This document shows, in pieces, positions 54,213 to 64,000 of a DNA stretch of 64,000 nucleotides. Position 1 is the first letter of the stretch. Each line of letters opens with the position of its first letter. The position numbers and the translations under genes were made by a program. This stretch comes from Limnephilus marmoratus (lineage: Eukaryota > Arthropoda > Insecta > Trichoptera > Limnephilidae): assembly GCA_917880885.1 (NCBI GenBank), contig OU862927.1:22785450-22849449 (forward strand), given 5' to 3'. Under the pieces are notes generated by a model. The model was not told the DNA's origin. It did not search any database and worked only from the letters and a program-made list of their open reading frames with translations.

Positions 54213-54615
54213 TAGCCCGCTAAAATGCGTTGAAAATCAGAAAACAAACCTAATACCATTTTTTTTTAAATTTTTAATAATTTTTTTTTCAGTAATCTAA
54301 ACTTTTAATGTTTGATTATTATTAAAAAATGCGTATAACTGACAAAAATGAAAAAATAGTTCAACTTTATGAATACAAGTAAGTCAACAAGAATTCTGAT
54401 TTTATCCAGAAAAAGTGTTATTTTCCCCTTTTATTTTTTTAACCAACTCATCACATATGTTTAAAAAAAAATTTTTTTTGGTTCTTTTTACTGCAGTTAT
54501 GTAATGAAAAATAAGTTTTTGGTACAAAATATTAAATATGAACCCTTTGTTTTATTTTTTTTTCAAACCACGAAATTCATTTTTTTTCGAAACTTCCGGC
54601 CATTTTAGCGGGCCA
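54213..54615. mobile_element. Small TIR element (MITE-like)
   Basis: GCCCGCTAAAATG at 54215-54227 and its reverse complement CATTTTAGCGGGC at 54601-54613 bound about 400 bp of very AT-rich non-coding DNA. Flanks read TTA and CAATA, so a TA-type target duplication is possible but unclear. Confidence 0.6.
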
Positions 54616-54639
54616 ATAGTGAACAAAAATTTCATTTAT

Positions 54640-54960
54640 TTTTACGTTTTCGAATAGCTACAGATCATACGAAACTTTTGAGACCCCGGGCGTTTAAATA
54701 TAAGGCCGTTTGTTTTCTCTCTATGGAGAGCGACACACGCTATTCTGCAAGCCGTCAGATAAAACAGTCTATGCTGTCGGTGACGGAGATAACCATCGGG
54801 AACATAGAAACTAATGCTCTCCATGATAGCCGAGTTTTTTAACCTTCCACGAATCAGTCTGAATAAATGTGTTACAATGAGCACATCCCTTCTGACCGTA
54901 TAAGGTTCAACCAAGCATGCCCAAGAGAAAGTGGGTAGGAAAAAAAATGAATGAAATAGG
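54640..54960 (+). repeat. Dispersed repeat, related to 24355-24710
   Basis: gtgacggagataaccatcgg, aacatagaaactaatgctct, catgatagccgagttttt and agcatgcccaagagaaagt match the 24-kb copy in reverse. Confidence 0.7.
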
Positions 54961-55409
54961 TAAAGTCGTTCTGAAGTTATAGCATGACCAAGGGAAATAA
55001 TGATTCATTTTTATATAAATAAAACACCTAATTTTTAATCAAGTTAAATACACTATGCCTGTAGGAACATTGGTATATACGTACTAAGTTTCAAAACTAT
55101 CCCACTTATCTCCCCTAAGGCTCCATATTGTTTCAGAATTATTAATGGTTTAAAACGGAATTCATGCCAAACATATTATAATACCAAACTAGCACCGCTT
55201 AATCGAGGATATAATTAGAATACAGGATTGAATCTAAAGACGCTAATAATAATAACACTTTGAGAGTGTCTTCATAAATTGTAGCAAAGCTATATCTATT
55301 GTCCAGTTGATTAGGCAGACATCTCCGCCAGTCGGGAAACACGCCAAACGCGTGCCCAATATATGTACATGGTTGACATTTATCATATTAGAACGGATCG
55401 CTTCTTCGA
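54961..55409. other. AT-rich DNA, nothing recognised
   Basis: No supportable feature. Confidence 0.4.
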
Positions 55410-55516
55410 CTCGTTCTTGTGTTCAACAGCTCAGCAGTGGAACAATTTGCCAACCTTTGTGTTTCCTCCTTCCTACAACATGGGTCTCTTCAAGACAAAT
55501 GATCATGCCTTTTTTT
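55410..55516 (+). mobile_element. LINE C-terminal end
   Basis: Reads AQQWNNLPTFVFPPSYNMGL then FKTNDHAFFLNELHRRP, the end of a LINE polyprotein, the same family as 38830-38910. Confidence 0.7.
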
Positions 55517-55816
55517 TAAATGAGCTCCACAGGAGGCCCTGAGGAAAATAATTTCACTCAGGGCCTATGTCATCTTTGAGGATGCTGTGTGGAGGGTTTT
55601 TTTTAATGAAAGGAAGGAGAGGAGAGTTCTGGGAAGGAAGAGGGTTTAAGGGGTGGGTAGGAATCTGGGGTTCAGTGTGTCCTGGTCATCCACCTCCGAG
55701 ACCGACACAAACCTCACCCATGAACCCGGGCACCCCTGCTAAATCACCAAACGTAGCGAACCACTTGGGTGACCTATGGCAGAGGTGTTGGTTATCCAAT
55801 AAAGGTTCCCGGGGCG
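55517..55816 (-). mobile_element. LINE 3'-end repeat (CCCTGAGGAAAAT hairpin family)
   Basis: Reverse-oriented copy: gagctccacaggaggccctg, partly mutated hairpin, ggggtgggtaggaatctggg, tcaccaaacgtagcgaacca and ttatccaataaaggttcc. Confidence 0.8.
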
Positions 55817-55819
55817 GCC

Positions 55820-56175
55820 GGGTTCCCTTCCTCAAAGATTGCAATCCATCTGTTAAGTTGGGAGAATCTATCAAACGGACCGCCCGTTTCTGCACAGAGT
55901 CGAGGGTTTTTTTCAGGTATTTTTGAGCTCCGACCAGAGATGGCTGCCAAATTCAATCGTGGGTCGCACTTCTGATTAGAAGTTTTGTACTGATTATCTG
56001 CGGGCCCTGTACAGTACGCCCAGTTTTTGAGAGGCTAACTTTACTCTGGCTTCGATGGAGCCCCCATACCTGAGCTGGTCACTTAGGGTTACACCAAGCA
56101 TATCAATGGAGGGCCTGTTCGGAAGATTGCTTCCTTTGAAGGAGACTAGATTTTGATTCCCCTTCCCCCCTTTTA
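55820..56175 (-). mobile_element. LINE fragment, RT thumb region
   Basis: Minus strand reads LGVTLSDQLRYGGSIEARVK and LASQKLGVLYRARR, followed after stops by EFGSHLW and, in shifted frames, the QKRAVRLIDSPNLTDGLQSL segment. It lies directly upstream, in sense, of the 3'-end repeat at 55517-55816, so both may be one element with an internal deletion. Confidence 0.75.
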
Positions 56176-56651
56176 GACGTAATCAGACATGATTGGGTCC
56201 TTGAAACATTAAATTCAATGAGAATATTTTTACCCCAAGAGAAAAAAGTGTGCAAATAGAAAAATAAGTTATTATCTTTAAATAATGTAACGGGGTATGT
56301 AATAATCCCATCAGAAAGAAATTATATCAAGCATTTTGGTCACGTATCAAAGCTGAAACCTTAAAACCCCTTTTTTTTATTTTCATATAAAAATTCATCA
56401 AATTGCTGTTCCGAAATTCGTTTTGAAATTATTTCTGATTCCCTTAAATATCTTTTAAATCCCGTCGAAATATTTTCATAAAACATTAAATTTTTATCAA
56501 GAAAAGAAAATTTTTCATAAAATATTTCAATGTCAATAATTCATTTTTATCAACGAGCGTTGATCTCGATAAAATATGAATAAAAATATCACGTCGATTC
56601 TATTATCGTTATCAGATGCCGTCTTCACACTGTTCCCTTCACTTGTATAAA
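56176..56651. other. AT-rich DNA, nothing recognised
   Basis: No supportable feature. Confidence 0.4.
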
Positions 56652-59036
56652 CCCATTACCTCCATGACGATGTCTATAGGCATCAAAAAAATTGATGAAA
56701 AGTATGATTTTTTTTCACTATGAATAAAGCAAAATCCCACCAAGTTGTTATGCAGCATTTACAGAATGGTATGTTAGCTTTCAATAATTAACATTATTTG
56801 ATAAATTTTATTAATCATCCTATTTTTAATTATTTTTTTACTAAAGTCCTGAAAATAGACCCATTTTGAAAAAAATAAAAAAAATTTAAATCGGAAAAAA
56901 ATAAAACATGTGTGAATCACATATTGTTATCAAAAGATTAAATGGTCGGAAACAATGTTTCAACATAGTATTATATGCATAAGATGACAGCTAGATGTCA
57001 CTGAAATCAGGTGATGCCTGCGCGCAACCTTTGGAGGTTAGCTGTGACAGTGTTTACATACGTTTTTGGTTAGCTTGCCTTCAAATAATATGGTTTTGTA
57101 TAGTTTTTATGAGTGATTTTTATTGAAATCAATAGTTTGTCTACGGTTTTCGTATATTTTTATCATGTCGAAAATACCTACTTCTCCTATACCTACATAA
57201 TTCGTCGTTATAAAACGAAATCGTTGAATAAGATGAAATGGTGGCAGAATTGGAGCGCTCTTTTAGCGTATGTGAAAGTGATGACAATAATGTTGTTAAT
57301 AACGCGCTATTCAGAGAACGTTGATAAACAGAAGAACGAAGAGCATATTGACGATAATTTTATGAAAAATAACGAAGATGCGGAGGTGGATAACTTTCGA
57401 GATATTGCCGGCACATTTGTAATCGAGCGCAACATCGAAATTCGAAAATTGATGAGTCATGCCTTGACGAGCATGAACCAGATGAATTCGCTAATGACCT
57501 TCACTGGAGTCAGCCTTCGACATCGTCCTGTGAGTCGTAATACCTTGAGAATATCTATTTCAAATGCACCACCAGCCAAAAAATCAAAACTACAGTACAA
57601 AAAGAAGCCTCACTATAAACAAAAGTGGTCTAAGGATACCTGTTCCAAGCAATGCCGTATTCCGGAGCATCTGATACAAATGACCCCTAATTAGATCAGG
57701 GATTATCCGCCCTACTTCTACGATAGAATATATAGAGTTCCCCATACGCCATGAGCTATTTATAAACAATTTCTTCACATCTCACCATTTGATGAGTGTC
57801 CTGAAGGATAAGAGAATGCGCGCTACTGGCACATGTAGCTTCTTAACCTTGAAGCTTCAGGCAAGTTGAAGACAGGAAAGCAATTGCTTGAAGGTATCAT
57901 TTTCTTTTATATTTCCCTTGCGCATAGCGTTCATTTACCTAGCTAAAGTTTAACTCTCATCGCTTTTATAATTATAGATAAATTTGATGCGGTGGTAGAC
58001 GTAGAAAACCAAATCCTCGTATGCCGTTGGTAGGACAGCCGTGTAGTAACAGTGGCCACGAACTATGATCGAATGGAGCCAGTACGTCAAGTGCAGCGTT
58101 GGCAGATATCGAAGAAAGACAAAAAAGGCAACAATTTGGAGAAAGCATGCAAAAAAATCGATTGCCCGGCGTTAATACAAAATTACAATTTGGGAATTGG
58201 TGGACCTCCATGATAATGGTATACAAAATTATCGGATCAACGTTCGGTCCAAGAAGTGGTACTGGCCTTTATTTGTATCTTGCCTCAGCAGCGCTCTTGT
58301 CTCTTGTAAATGGATGGAAGTTGCAATGCTTCTTGAGGAAGTACGAGCATGATATGGGAAACCAGAAGATGACTAGGCAACAGAGAAACCTTTCCCAGAA
58401 GGCATTCCATGTGGAGTTTACCCGTACTCTTTTATTGTCTTTTCCAAATCAGATCAATATCGAATTCGGAGAACCTCCTGTGAAGGAAGGCCATGACGCA
58501 GAAGATGGGAATTGTGTGCCTCGAATGCAAAAATTTCATTTGCAATGTCATGGCAAATCTCATATTCGTTATGCTCTGTGTAAAAAAAATCTAACAGGCT
58601 ACCGGTGCCGGGCCTGCAACCGAGCCCTTCATTTTGACTACTTCGAACAGTATCACTTAAAGAATAATTTGCTTAGATTTGGTTATTTTCCTCATTCTTG
58701 AATGTTGTTTTTAATATTGAATTTTTTATTATTTTGCATATTTTCCATTAATATTTTTTTTTCATTGAATTATAAACAAAGGCAATCATTTATTTTATAT
58801 TATCAATATAAATCTCACAGTAGACTGCACTTAACCCATAGTTGACATAAATTTTGCTTAGAGGGGTTACCTCCAAGAGTTGCGTTTAGGCATCAATTTT
58901 CTAGACGCTCGGGTGAGAGTGTGGGCGGGCGGAAAATTCTAAAACTGATTTTGGGCTCTTCTTTAAGTCTATACTATCGGGTTATAATGATGATTCAAGT
59001 TTATAAAAATAAAAAATAATTCATGGAGGTAATGGG
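56652..59036 (+). mobile_element. piggyBac-type DNA transposon relic with TIRs and TTAA
   Basis: A 16-bp perfect TIR, CCCATTACCTCCATGA (56652-56667), is inverted at 59021-59036. TTAA follows the right end (59037-59040); the left flank is TAAA, one base off. CCC...GGG ends next to TTAA are the piggyBac hallmark. The 2.4-kb interior contains a broken piggyBac transposase on the plus strand (57238-58701). It excises and inserts precisely at TTAA when active; this copy is dead. Confidence 0.92.
57238..58701 (+). pseudogene. piggyBac transposase pseudogene
   Basis: ATG at 57238 begins MVAELERSF...ESDDNN, the acidic piggyBac N-terminus, but soon frameshifts. The acidic stretch continues in a second frame to 57694. 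The catalytic centre is largely missing. The frame resumes near 57810 with KRMRATGT (the ATGT motif), a GT...AG intron-like gap at 57894-57977, then ENQILVCRW, VVTVATNYDRMEPVRQVQRW and, in frame, KKWYWPLFVSCLSSALV at about 58246-58300. The C-terminal Cys/His domain reads GYRCRACNRALHFDYFEQYH. The first two catalytic Asp regions were not found. Confidence 0.88.
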
Positions 59037-59204
59037 TTAATGAAAGTAAACCTCCGATTGGGGAGAGTATAATAAGAAAATGAATAGTTAAACCAACTCT
59101 GTTTGAAAAGGGTGTATTACTACTTATAAACAGAAATTTTCACTCTCCTAGTTAAAAACTAATGTTGGCTGGGTAATAGTGCATTCACACACCATATTTG
59201 TATC

Positions 59205-60410
59205 CTTATCTATACCGTATCCCCGCTCAAAAAGACGAAGATGGAGAGATATGTGATTACGAATATTTGAGAGAGTGCGCAAATATTTAAAACGCTAAAA
59301 TTGAGAAAATGTTTAATAAAACACGACTCGTTCATAATAGAGCAAAAATCTCTTGGGGGGGTGTCTAAAACAGCATTTAGTAAAAAAACAATGTGAATTT
59401 TTTCATGCATATATCTGGCAAAATAACTGAAACAGACGTGAAAATAATAATTTTCGGAGCATACTTTGCGATTTTTTTGTATCGAGGTAATTTTCATATA
59501 ATTTACGTTTCGGTGGGAGGAATATATACCTACATATTATCTTCAAAAATAACAAGTATTTTTTAAGGCTCTGCAACCGGGCTCGAAAAGAAGAAGATGA
59601 AGAGATACGAAATTACGAATGTTAGAGGAGAGCGCTAACATTTACAGCGACAAAATCGATGCGAAAATTGCGAAAATGTTTAATAAAACACGACTCGTTT
59701 AAAATAGAGCAAAAATCTCGCGGGCATTATCTTAAACAGCATTTAAAGTAACACTGTGAATTTTTTCATACATATAACTTGTAAAATAACTGAAACAAAC
59801 GTGTTAATAATAATTGTTGGTGCACACTTTGCGATTTTTTTCTATCGAGGGAATTTTATATAATTTGCGTTTCGGCGCGGGCAAAGTCTAGATATAATCT
59901 TCAAGAATAACATATATTTTTTAAGAGCTTTAAAACTTACCGTGTTTAAGGGAAATATGTAATAAATCGGTACAAATCCGGGTTGCGGGCCCTTAAGGCG
60001 CCATATCCCCGCTCAAAAAGAAGAAGACCGAGAGATATCTAATTACGAATGTTGGAGAGAGTGTGCAAATATTTAAAACGGTAAAATTAAAACGAAAATT
60101 GTGAAAATGTTTAATAAAACACGATTCGTTTAAAATAGAGCAAAAATCTCTTAGGGACTATCTAAAACAGCATTTAAAGAAATACTGTGAATGTTTTCAT
60201 AGATATAACTTGTAAAATAACGGAAACAGAAGTGAAAATAATGTTTTCGGAGCATACTTTGCGATTTTTTTCTATCGAGGGAATTTCATATAATTTGCGT
60301 TTCGGCGTGTGTTTATTTAAGAGCTTAAAAACTTTAAATGTTTAAGGGGGATATGTAAGAAATAGGTTGAAATTCGGGTGGCGGCGGCTTAAATATGGCT
60401 TATTTCTGTG
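59205..60410. repeat. Three-unit tandem repeat, about 360-430 bp per unit
   Basis: Units start at about 59221, 59578 and 60005 with ccccgctcaaaaagaagaag-like sequence. Each contains gtttaataaaacacgactcg, agcaaaaatctc, aacagcattta, cttgcgattttttt-like and atataatttgcgtttcggcg. Unit ends differ in length. A fourth, inverted copy is at 30140-30425. Confidence 0.9.
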
Positions 60411-61269
60411 TAGTTATATTTATCCGAAAAGATGTTTTGAAAAATCTTTGGTTCAGTCATTGTTTTAGCTACGATTTATTATTATGTTTTCATAATATTT
60501 TCTCATCAAAGTGGTTGATGTATTTACGTCCCCCATTGCAAGTTTCTCTCTCGCTTCATCTATTTACGACCTAACCTTCCCCTAGCGTTTCTTTTCATCT
60601 CCTTTGTAAATCACCAAACAATATTGTTTCAGAATATTTTCCTCCCGGGCGAAATATTACTTGGGACCGCCGAAATACGTCAAAAGCCCTAATGTATTCC
60701 ATTATCAGGGTACCTGTGGCGGAAGAAGGCTGTTGATTAATAGACAATCGCAATTCTCACGTGAAACACTCTTCCCCCGGCTCTCTGCTCTCTGCTCTCT
60801 GTTCTCGGTAAGACTCTTTCTTTTCCCCTTTCACATAATGAGTTCTTTAACAGGCCGGCCATAAATAAGGTCGCAGACTGATGTGTCCCATTTCGGGGTT
60901 AACACAGTTTTTTTTTTTTTATTAAGAGACGATATTGGAAACTAATGGAGTTACGAGTAACAGTCAGTTGCCGGCTGCTACAATATTAATATTACTTGTT
61001 ATTATATCAAAACTGTACTAAGGGAGAACAAAATTCAATAATACGTCGCTTACACAAATTTGGTAATGAATATTTTAATATCGATCATGCTGGTTGTCTA
61101 CCCTCATATAAACGATGTATACTGGAAAAACAAAATTTGCCTTCAAGTATCACGCAACCATAATACAACCTACCAGTACTTACGCAGTGTAATTAAAGTA
61201 TATATTGTTGTATGTTGTTATTGTCCTATTTTAAATATTTAAATTCATTTGCACTGTTCACTCCTCATT
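60411..61269. other. Unassigned DNA
   Basis: The patch 60660-60830 is less AT-rich and ends in a donor-like TCG|gtaagac, but no open frame in it shows a protein family. A ctctctg microsatellite-like run is at 60780-60805. Confidence 0.4.
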
Positions 61270-61289
61270 TTCTCATTTACCTAATCTCG

Positions 61290-61440
61290 ATGTGTAGAGC
61301 CTCTTACCGCGGTCAAATTTACCGACAGCGATCCGAGAACAGGCGAGCCCGAGAAATAGAATGCGAGAAACTCCTCACATTCACGCTTCTCGGGTGTTCT
61401 CGGGGCTTCTCGCCGTGAGTCTCGATGGGCTATCAAGCTT
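61290..61440. repeat. Imperfect inverted repeat of CCCGAGAA / TTCTCGGG
   Basis: cgagaacaggcgagcccgag on the left is mirrored by ttctcgggtgttctcggggc on the right, with ggcgag/ctcgcc blocks. The arms are GC-rich and imperfect. It could be the end of a foldback or DNA element. Confidence 0.45.
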
Positions 61441-61854
61441 TCGCGTCTGTGGCACCTTTCACTTAAATATTGCAATGAATTTTGAATCTATAATCTCTTT
61501 TGTCTGTGGTTGCGCTAACTTTCACTTTTAGTCTATAAATAATCTTGTTGATTATTGCAATGTCATTCTTTTCTCGATTCTATCTCTTTCTTTTCTCAAT
61601 TCTTACCTACAAATCGCATCTCAATCGAATCGAATCAATCTCTCTCTGTAAATTATATATATAAGTAAGTATGCAATGTAAGATTTATCATATCGCATTG
61701 TCATAATCTATAGTACCTACCTATTATTATTAGACACATACGATTCTCTCTGTAGTTTAACTAAATTATCAGAGAAGGCAATTGGTCTGTTAGGAGGAAA
61801 TCCGGTCGAGAAATTTGAACAATAGGTATTTTACCAAGCTGTTGCTATCAGTGT
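61441..61854. other. AT-rich DNA, nothing recognised
   Basis: No supportable feature. Confidence 0.4.
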
Positions 61855-62110
61855 TGTTCTTACTTTCTCGAATACTGAGCGAAAGGAACAAATGCACCTC
61901 AGGTTGATAACACCTAAACAAAATCATCAAAATCGAGGTTTTGTGTTCCTCATTTTTCTCCTCCAAAACTGGACCGATTTTTAAGATTTTTTTAACTAAC
62001 TGCACCTATTTCATTTTTCACTTTGTGCCTGTACCTATTTCCTTTTTTAAAAATACATTGTCTAGTTTATAAACTGAACGTCTATGGATGGCGTTCAAAC
62101 CAGGCAATTT
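61855..62110 (+). repeat. Dispersed repeat, copy 2
   Basis: Direct-orientation relative of 110-350; the shared block ends near tacattgtctagtttataaa. Confidence 0.6.
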
Positions 62111-62159
62111 CAACGATTTTTGGAGGGTCCAACTCCTATAAGAAGTAATTTATCAATAA

Positions 62160-62450
62160 AATCAAATCAGTGGTCGATATCTACATATATTGGGGAATAT
62201 GTTTGTATGGACAAAACGCCGCCCGATTTCCTCTTAACGATGGATTATCCATCGGACGGATCGCCCTCCAATGCACAGAATCAAGTATTGTGGGGCTCCA
62301 GCAGAGAGATGGCTTCCAAATTCAATTGTAGGGGGTATTTGAGATTGAATAGGGTTAGCAGCTGGTCACTATTGCTAGCCCTACACAAGACGAACAGTTT
62401 CTTGGAAACCAGATTTACTCGGGTTCTAAAACATAGGGTTTAATCTTTAG
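62160..62450 (-). mobile_element. LINE fragment, decayed
   Basis: Minus strand reads, across frames, LEAISLL, GAPQYL and WRAIRPMDNPSL, matching the QRRAVRLIDNPSL segment of the LINE at 55820-56175. The 119-codon plus-strand open frame is antisense to it and is not a gene. Confidence 0.6.
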
Positions 62451-62565
62451 AAACACACAATACACAAATTCACTTATGGGGGACCTAGGTCCCCCGTGAA
62501 TTTATGTTTCTTAAAAATAGAAATAAGCACCATTTTGGGATTTATTTATTTAAAATTAATAAAAG

Positions 62566-62961
62566 ACATATAATGGTATCATAGCCTGGGGAGGAGCAAA
62601 CGCTGCCGCAATTAATTCGATCTCTAAAGCCCAGAAACTAATTATAAAGATTATTCTAAAACTACCGATCACAAGCAGTTCGGAAGAAATCTTTAGGAGA
62701 ATCTGTGTTTTGGACATTAGGCAACTTTATGCGAAAAATGTACTAATTTATCTATTCAAACATATTATAACTGTTTTTGATAAAATCCTAACTGTTCGTG
62801 ATACGAGAACCAAAGAGCAAAATCTCTTACTTATCTCTTTCGCCAAAACAGCGTTTGGTCAAAAAAACTTCAGGTACTTTGCAAAAAAACTTTATAATAC
62901 ACTTCCACTGACCATTAGACAGCACACTAATTACGTGAAATACAAATCAGATATCTCATAA
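62566..62961 (+). mobile_element. LINE fragment, RT C-terminal region, open
   Basis: Reads NGIIAWGGANAAAINSISKA, QKLIIKIILKLP, then IRQLYAKNVLIYLFKHI and FRYFAKKLYNTLPLTIRQH to a stop at 62961, about 130 residues without interruption. It resembles the family at 15854-16895 in layout (Q-K-xxIKIIL...LYNTLP). Confidence 0.78.
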
Positions 62962-63683
62962 GTCTTGGATCACTAGCAAAGACAGACCATACATTAACAA
63001 TATTTTTAGAACCTCTTAATTCATGCTTTCCAATGGTACGATGCTGATTGTCCTTGTACTTTTACTTAAAATGAAAATAATATTGTGTTGTTATCCTAAT
63101 TTTTGTTTTAAGAGCGTTTAACCAGCCAGCGGACGAAAATCCACATTTCGTCGAAAGTTGTTCTTACGATCGTGCAGGGCGGTTACAATGAGAAAGATTA
63201 ATTATTCTCCGTACCAGCTTTTTAAAATTATAACTCAATATCGAATTTATTTCAATCCAAATTAGGTTTAATTTATACCTTCATCCAAAAATGCTGAAAG
63301 GCGTGATGAAAAAACTATTAAAATAATGTACTTTTTTGATTATAAGTATTTTTCATTTTTCAATAATGTCTAAATTTAATAAGAATGTTAAAAAAAAATC
63401 TGAAATATATTAGTTTGTAAGTGCGCAAATAAATACACAAATGAACCAATTTTCGTCAAGAAACACATGTACGTACATATTTTTTAATGATTTTATTGAA
63501 ACTAAAATTTAAAATTCTAAAACATGCGTTTGCTAGATAATGTATTGATTTATTTTACTGCATGATTATATTATTTGAAATGGGTGTGGTATAAAACAAA
63601 ATCTTTTTTGAAAATTTAATAAATCTCCCAACGACCTATGGAATAACCTTATTATACTAAAAATTAAAAAAAAAATCTCAAAA
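62962..63683. other. AT-rich DNA, nothing recognised
   Basis: No supportable feature. Confidence 0.4.
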
Positions 63684-64000
63684 TTTTTTTTTTTTTTTTA
63701 CAGTGAATACCGCACAAGAATCTCAACTGCTCCCGTCTGGAGCCAGTGAGACTATGGCATCCCCAATTGGGGTATGTTGTGAGGCTGAAGGTAGTGGGGA
63801 GGGGAAGGAGGTGGGGAAGAGGAAGGTTGGGAAGTACCTGGCTATTCAGATCTGGTCACCAAACACGGCTAAAGCCATTTTTAAGCAACGTTTCAATTCT
63901 GAATGGTGGTCTTACACCAGGGCGATACTGATAGTATCTTCCACTCTGGAACATGCCGCAAATATACTATATATTATTTTAAATTAATTAATTGTGAAAT
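63684..64000 (-). mobile_element. tRNA-headed SINE, cut by the window end
   Basis: T-run and tacagtgaataccgcacaag then the standard body in plus orientation. The tRNA head would lie beyond base 64000. Its body is nearly the same as 21874-22290, so it is probably a head-type-1 copy. Confidence 0.9.

Noticed and set aside
62084..62443. 119-codon plus-strand frame
   Set aside because: Antisense of a decayed LINE fragment.
1..64000. CRISPR array
   Set aside because: The tandem repeats seen (41 bp, 57 bp, about 30 bp) are contiguous without unique spacers, and the DNA is eukaryotic.

Overview
The window is AT-rich, intron-like eukaryotic DNA almost filled with transposable elements. The mix (BEL/Pao LTR element, Penelope-like element, several LINE families, piggyBac relic, Helitron-like elements, tRNA-headed SINEs) and a metazoan-type two-pore-domain potassium channel point to an arthropod, most likely an insect; a hemipteran is only a guess. 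No bacterial-style operons, rRNA genes or CRISPR arrays are seen.

Host gene: the only host coding sequence I can support is two consecutive minus-strand exons of a two-pore-domain K+ (K2P) channel, at 30648-30774 and 26235-26327. Splice sites and codon phase agree. They are separated by a 4.3 kb intron full of LINE and SINE insertions. No other exon of this gene was found, so the rest of the window is probably its introns or flanks.

Layout. 0-8.3 kb: LINE remnants, a 41-bp minisatellite and two copies of a long-inverted-repeat (foldback) element with a tRNA-like core. 8.3-8.8 kb: Helitron-like element. 8.9-15.3 kb: a foldback element split by a recent BEL/Pao insertion whose 701-bp LTRs look identical. 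The BEL interior lacks gag, protease and the reverse transcriptase palm, and carries blocks of in-frame tandem repeats instead. 15.3-22 kb: LINE fragments, Helitron-like elements and a SINE. 22-31.5 kb: SINEs, LINE 3' ends and the two channel exons. 31.7-35.7 kb: the best-preserved LINE, with ORF1 end and ORF2 nearly intact. 36-41 kb: LINE, SINE and Helitron pieces and a GC-rich block that looks like a solo LTR. 41.4-43 kb: another foldback element with tandem repeats. 43-48 kb: A-rich DNA without recognisable genes. 48-52 kb: SINEs, one of them inserted in a Helitron-like element. 51.5-54.2 kb: Penelope-like ends with hammerhead-like motifs and a near-perfect palindrome of about 110 bp per arm. 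54.2-59 kb: a small TIR element, LINE pieces and a piggyBac relic with TIRs and TTAA. 59-64 kb: a three-unit tandem repeat, LINE remnants and a SINE cut by the window end.

Most promising for follow-up: (i) the repeat-filled non-autonomous BEL element with a 192-aa ORF that has a signal-peptide-like start; (ii) the foldback family with a tRNA-like core; (iii) a SINE family that uses two different tRNA heads on one body; (iv) hammerhead-like motifs with compensatory stem changes at Penelope-type ends, one of them within a large palindrome. All family assignments come from reading motifs by eye; no database search was run.
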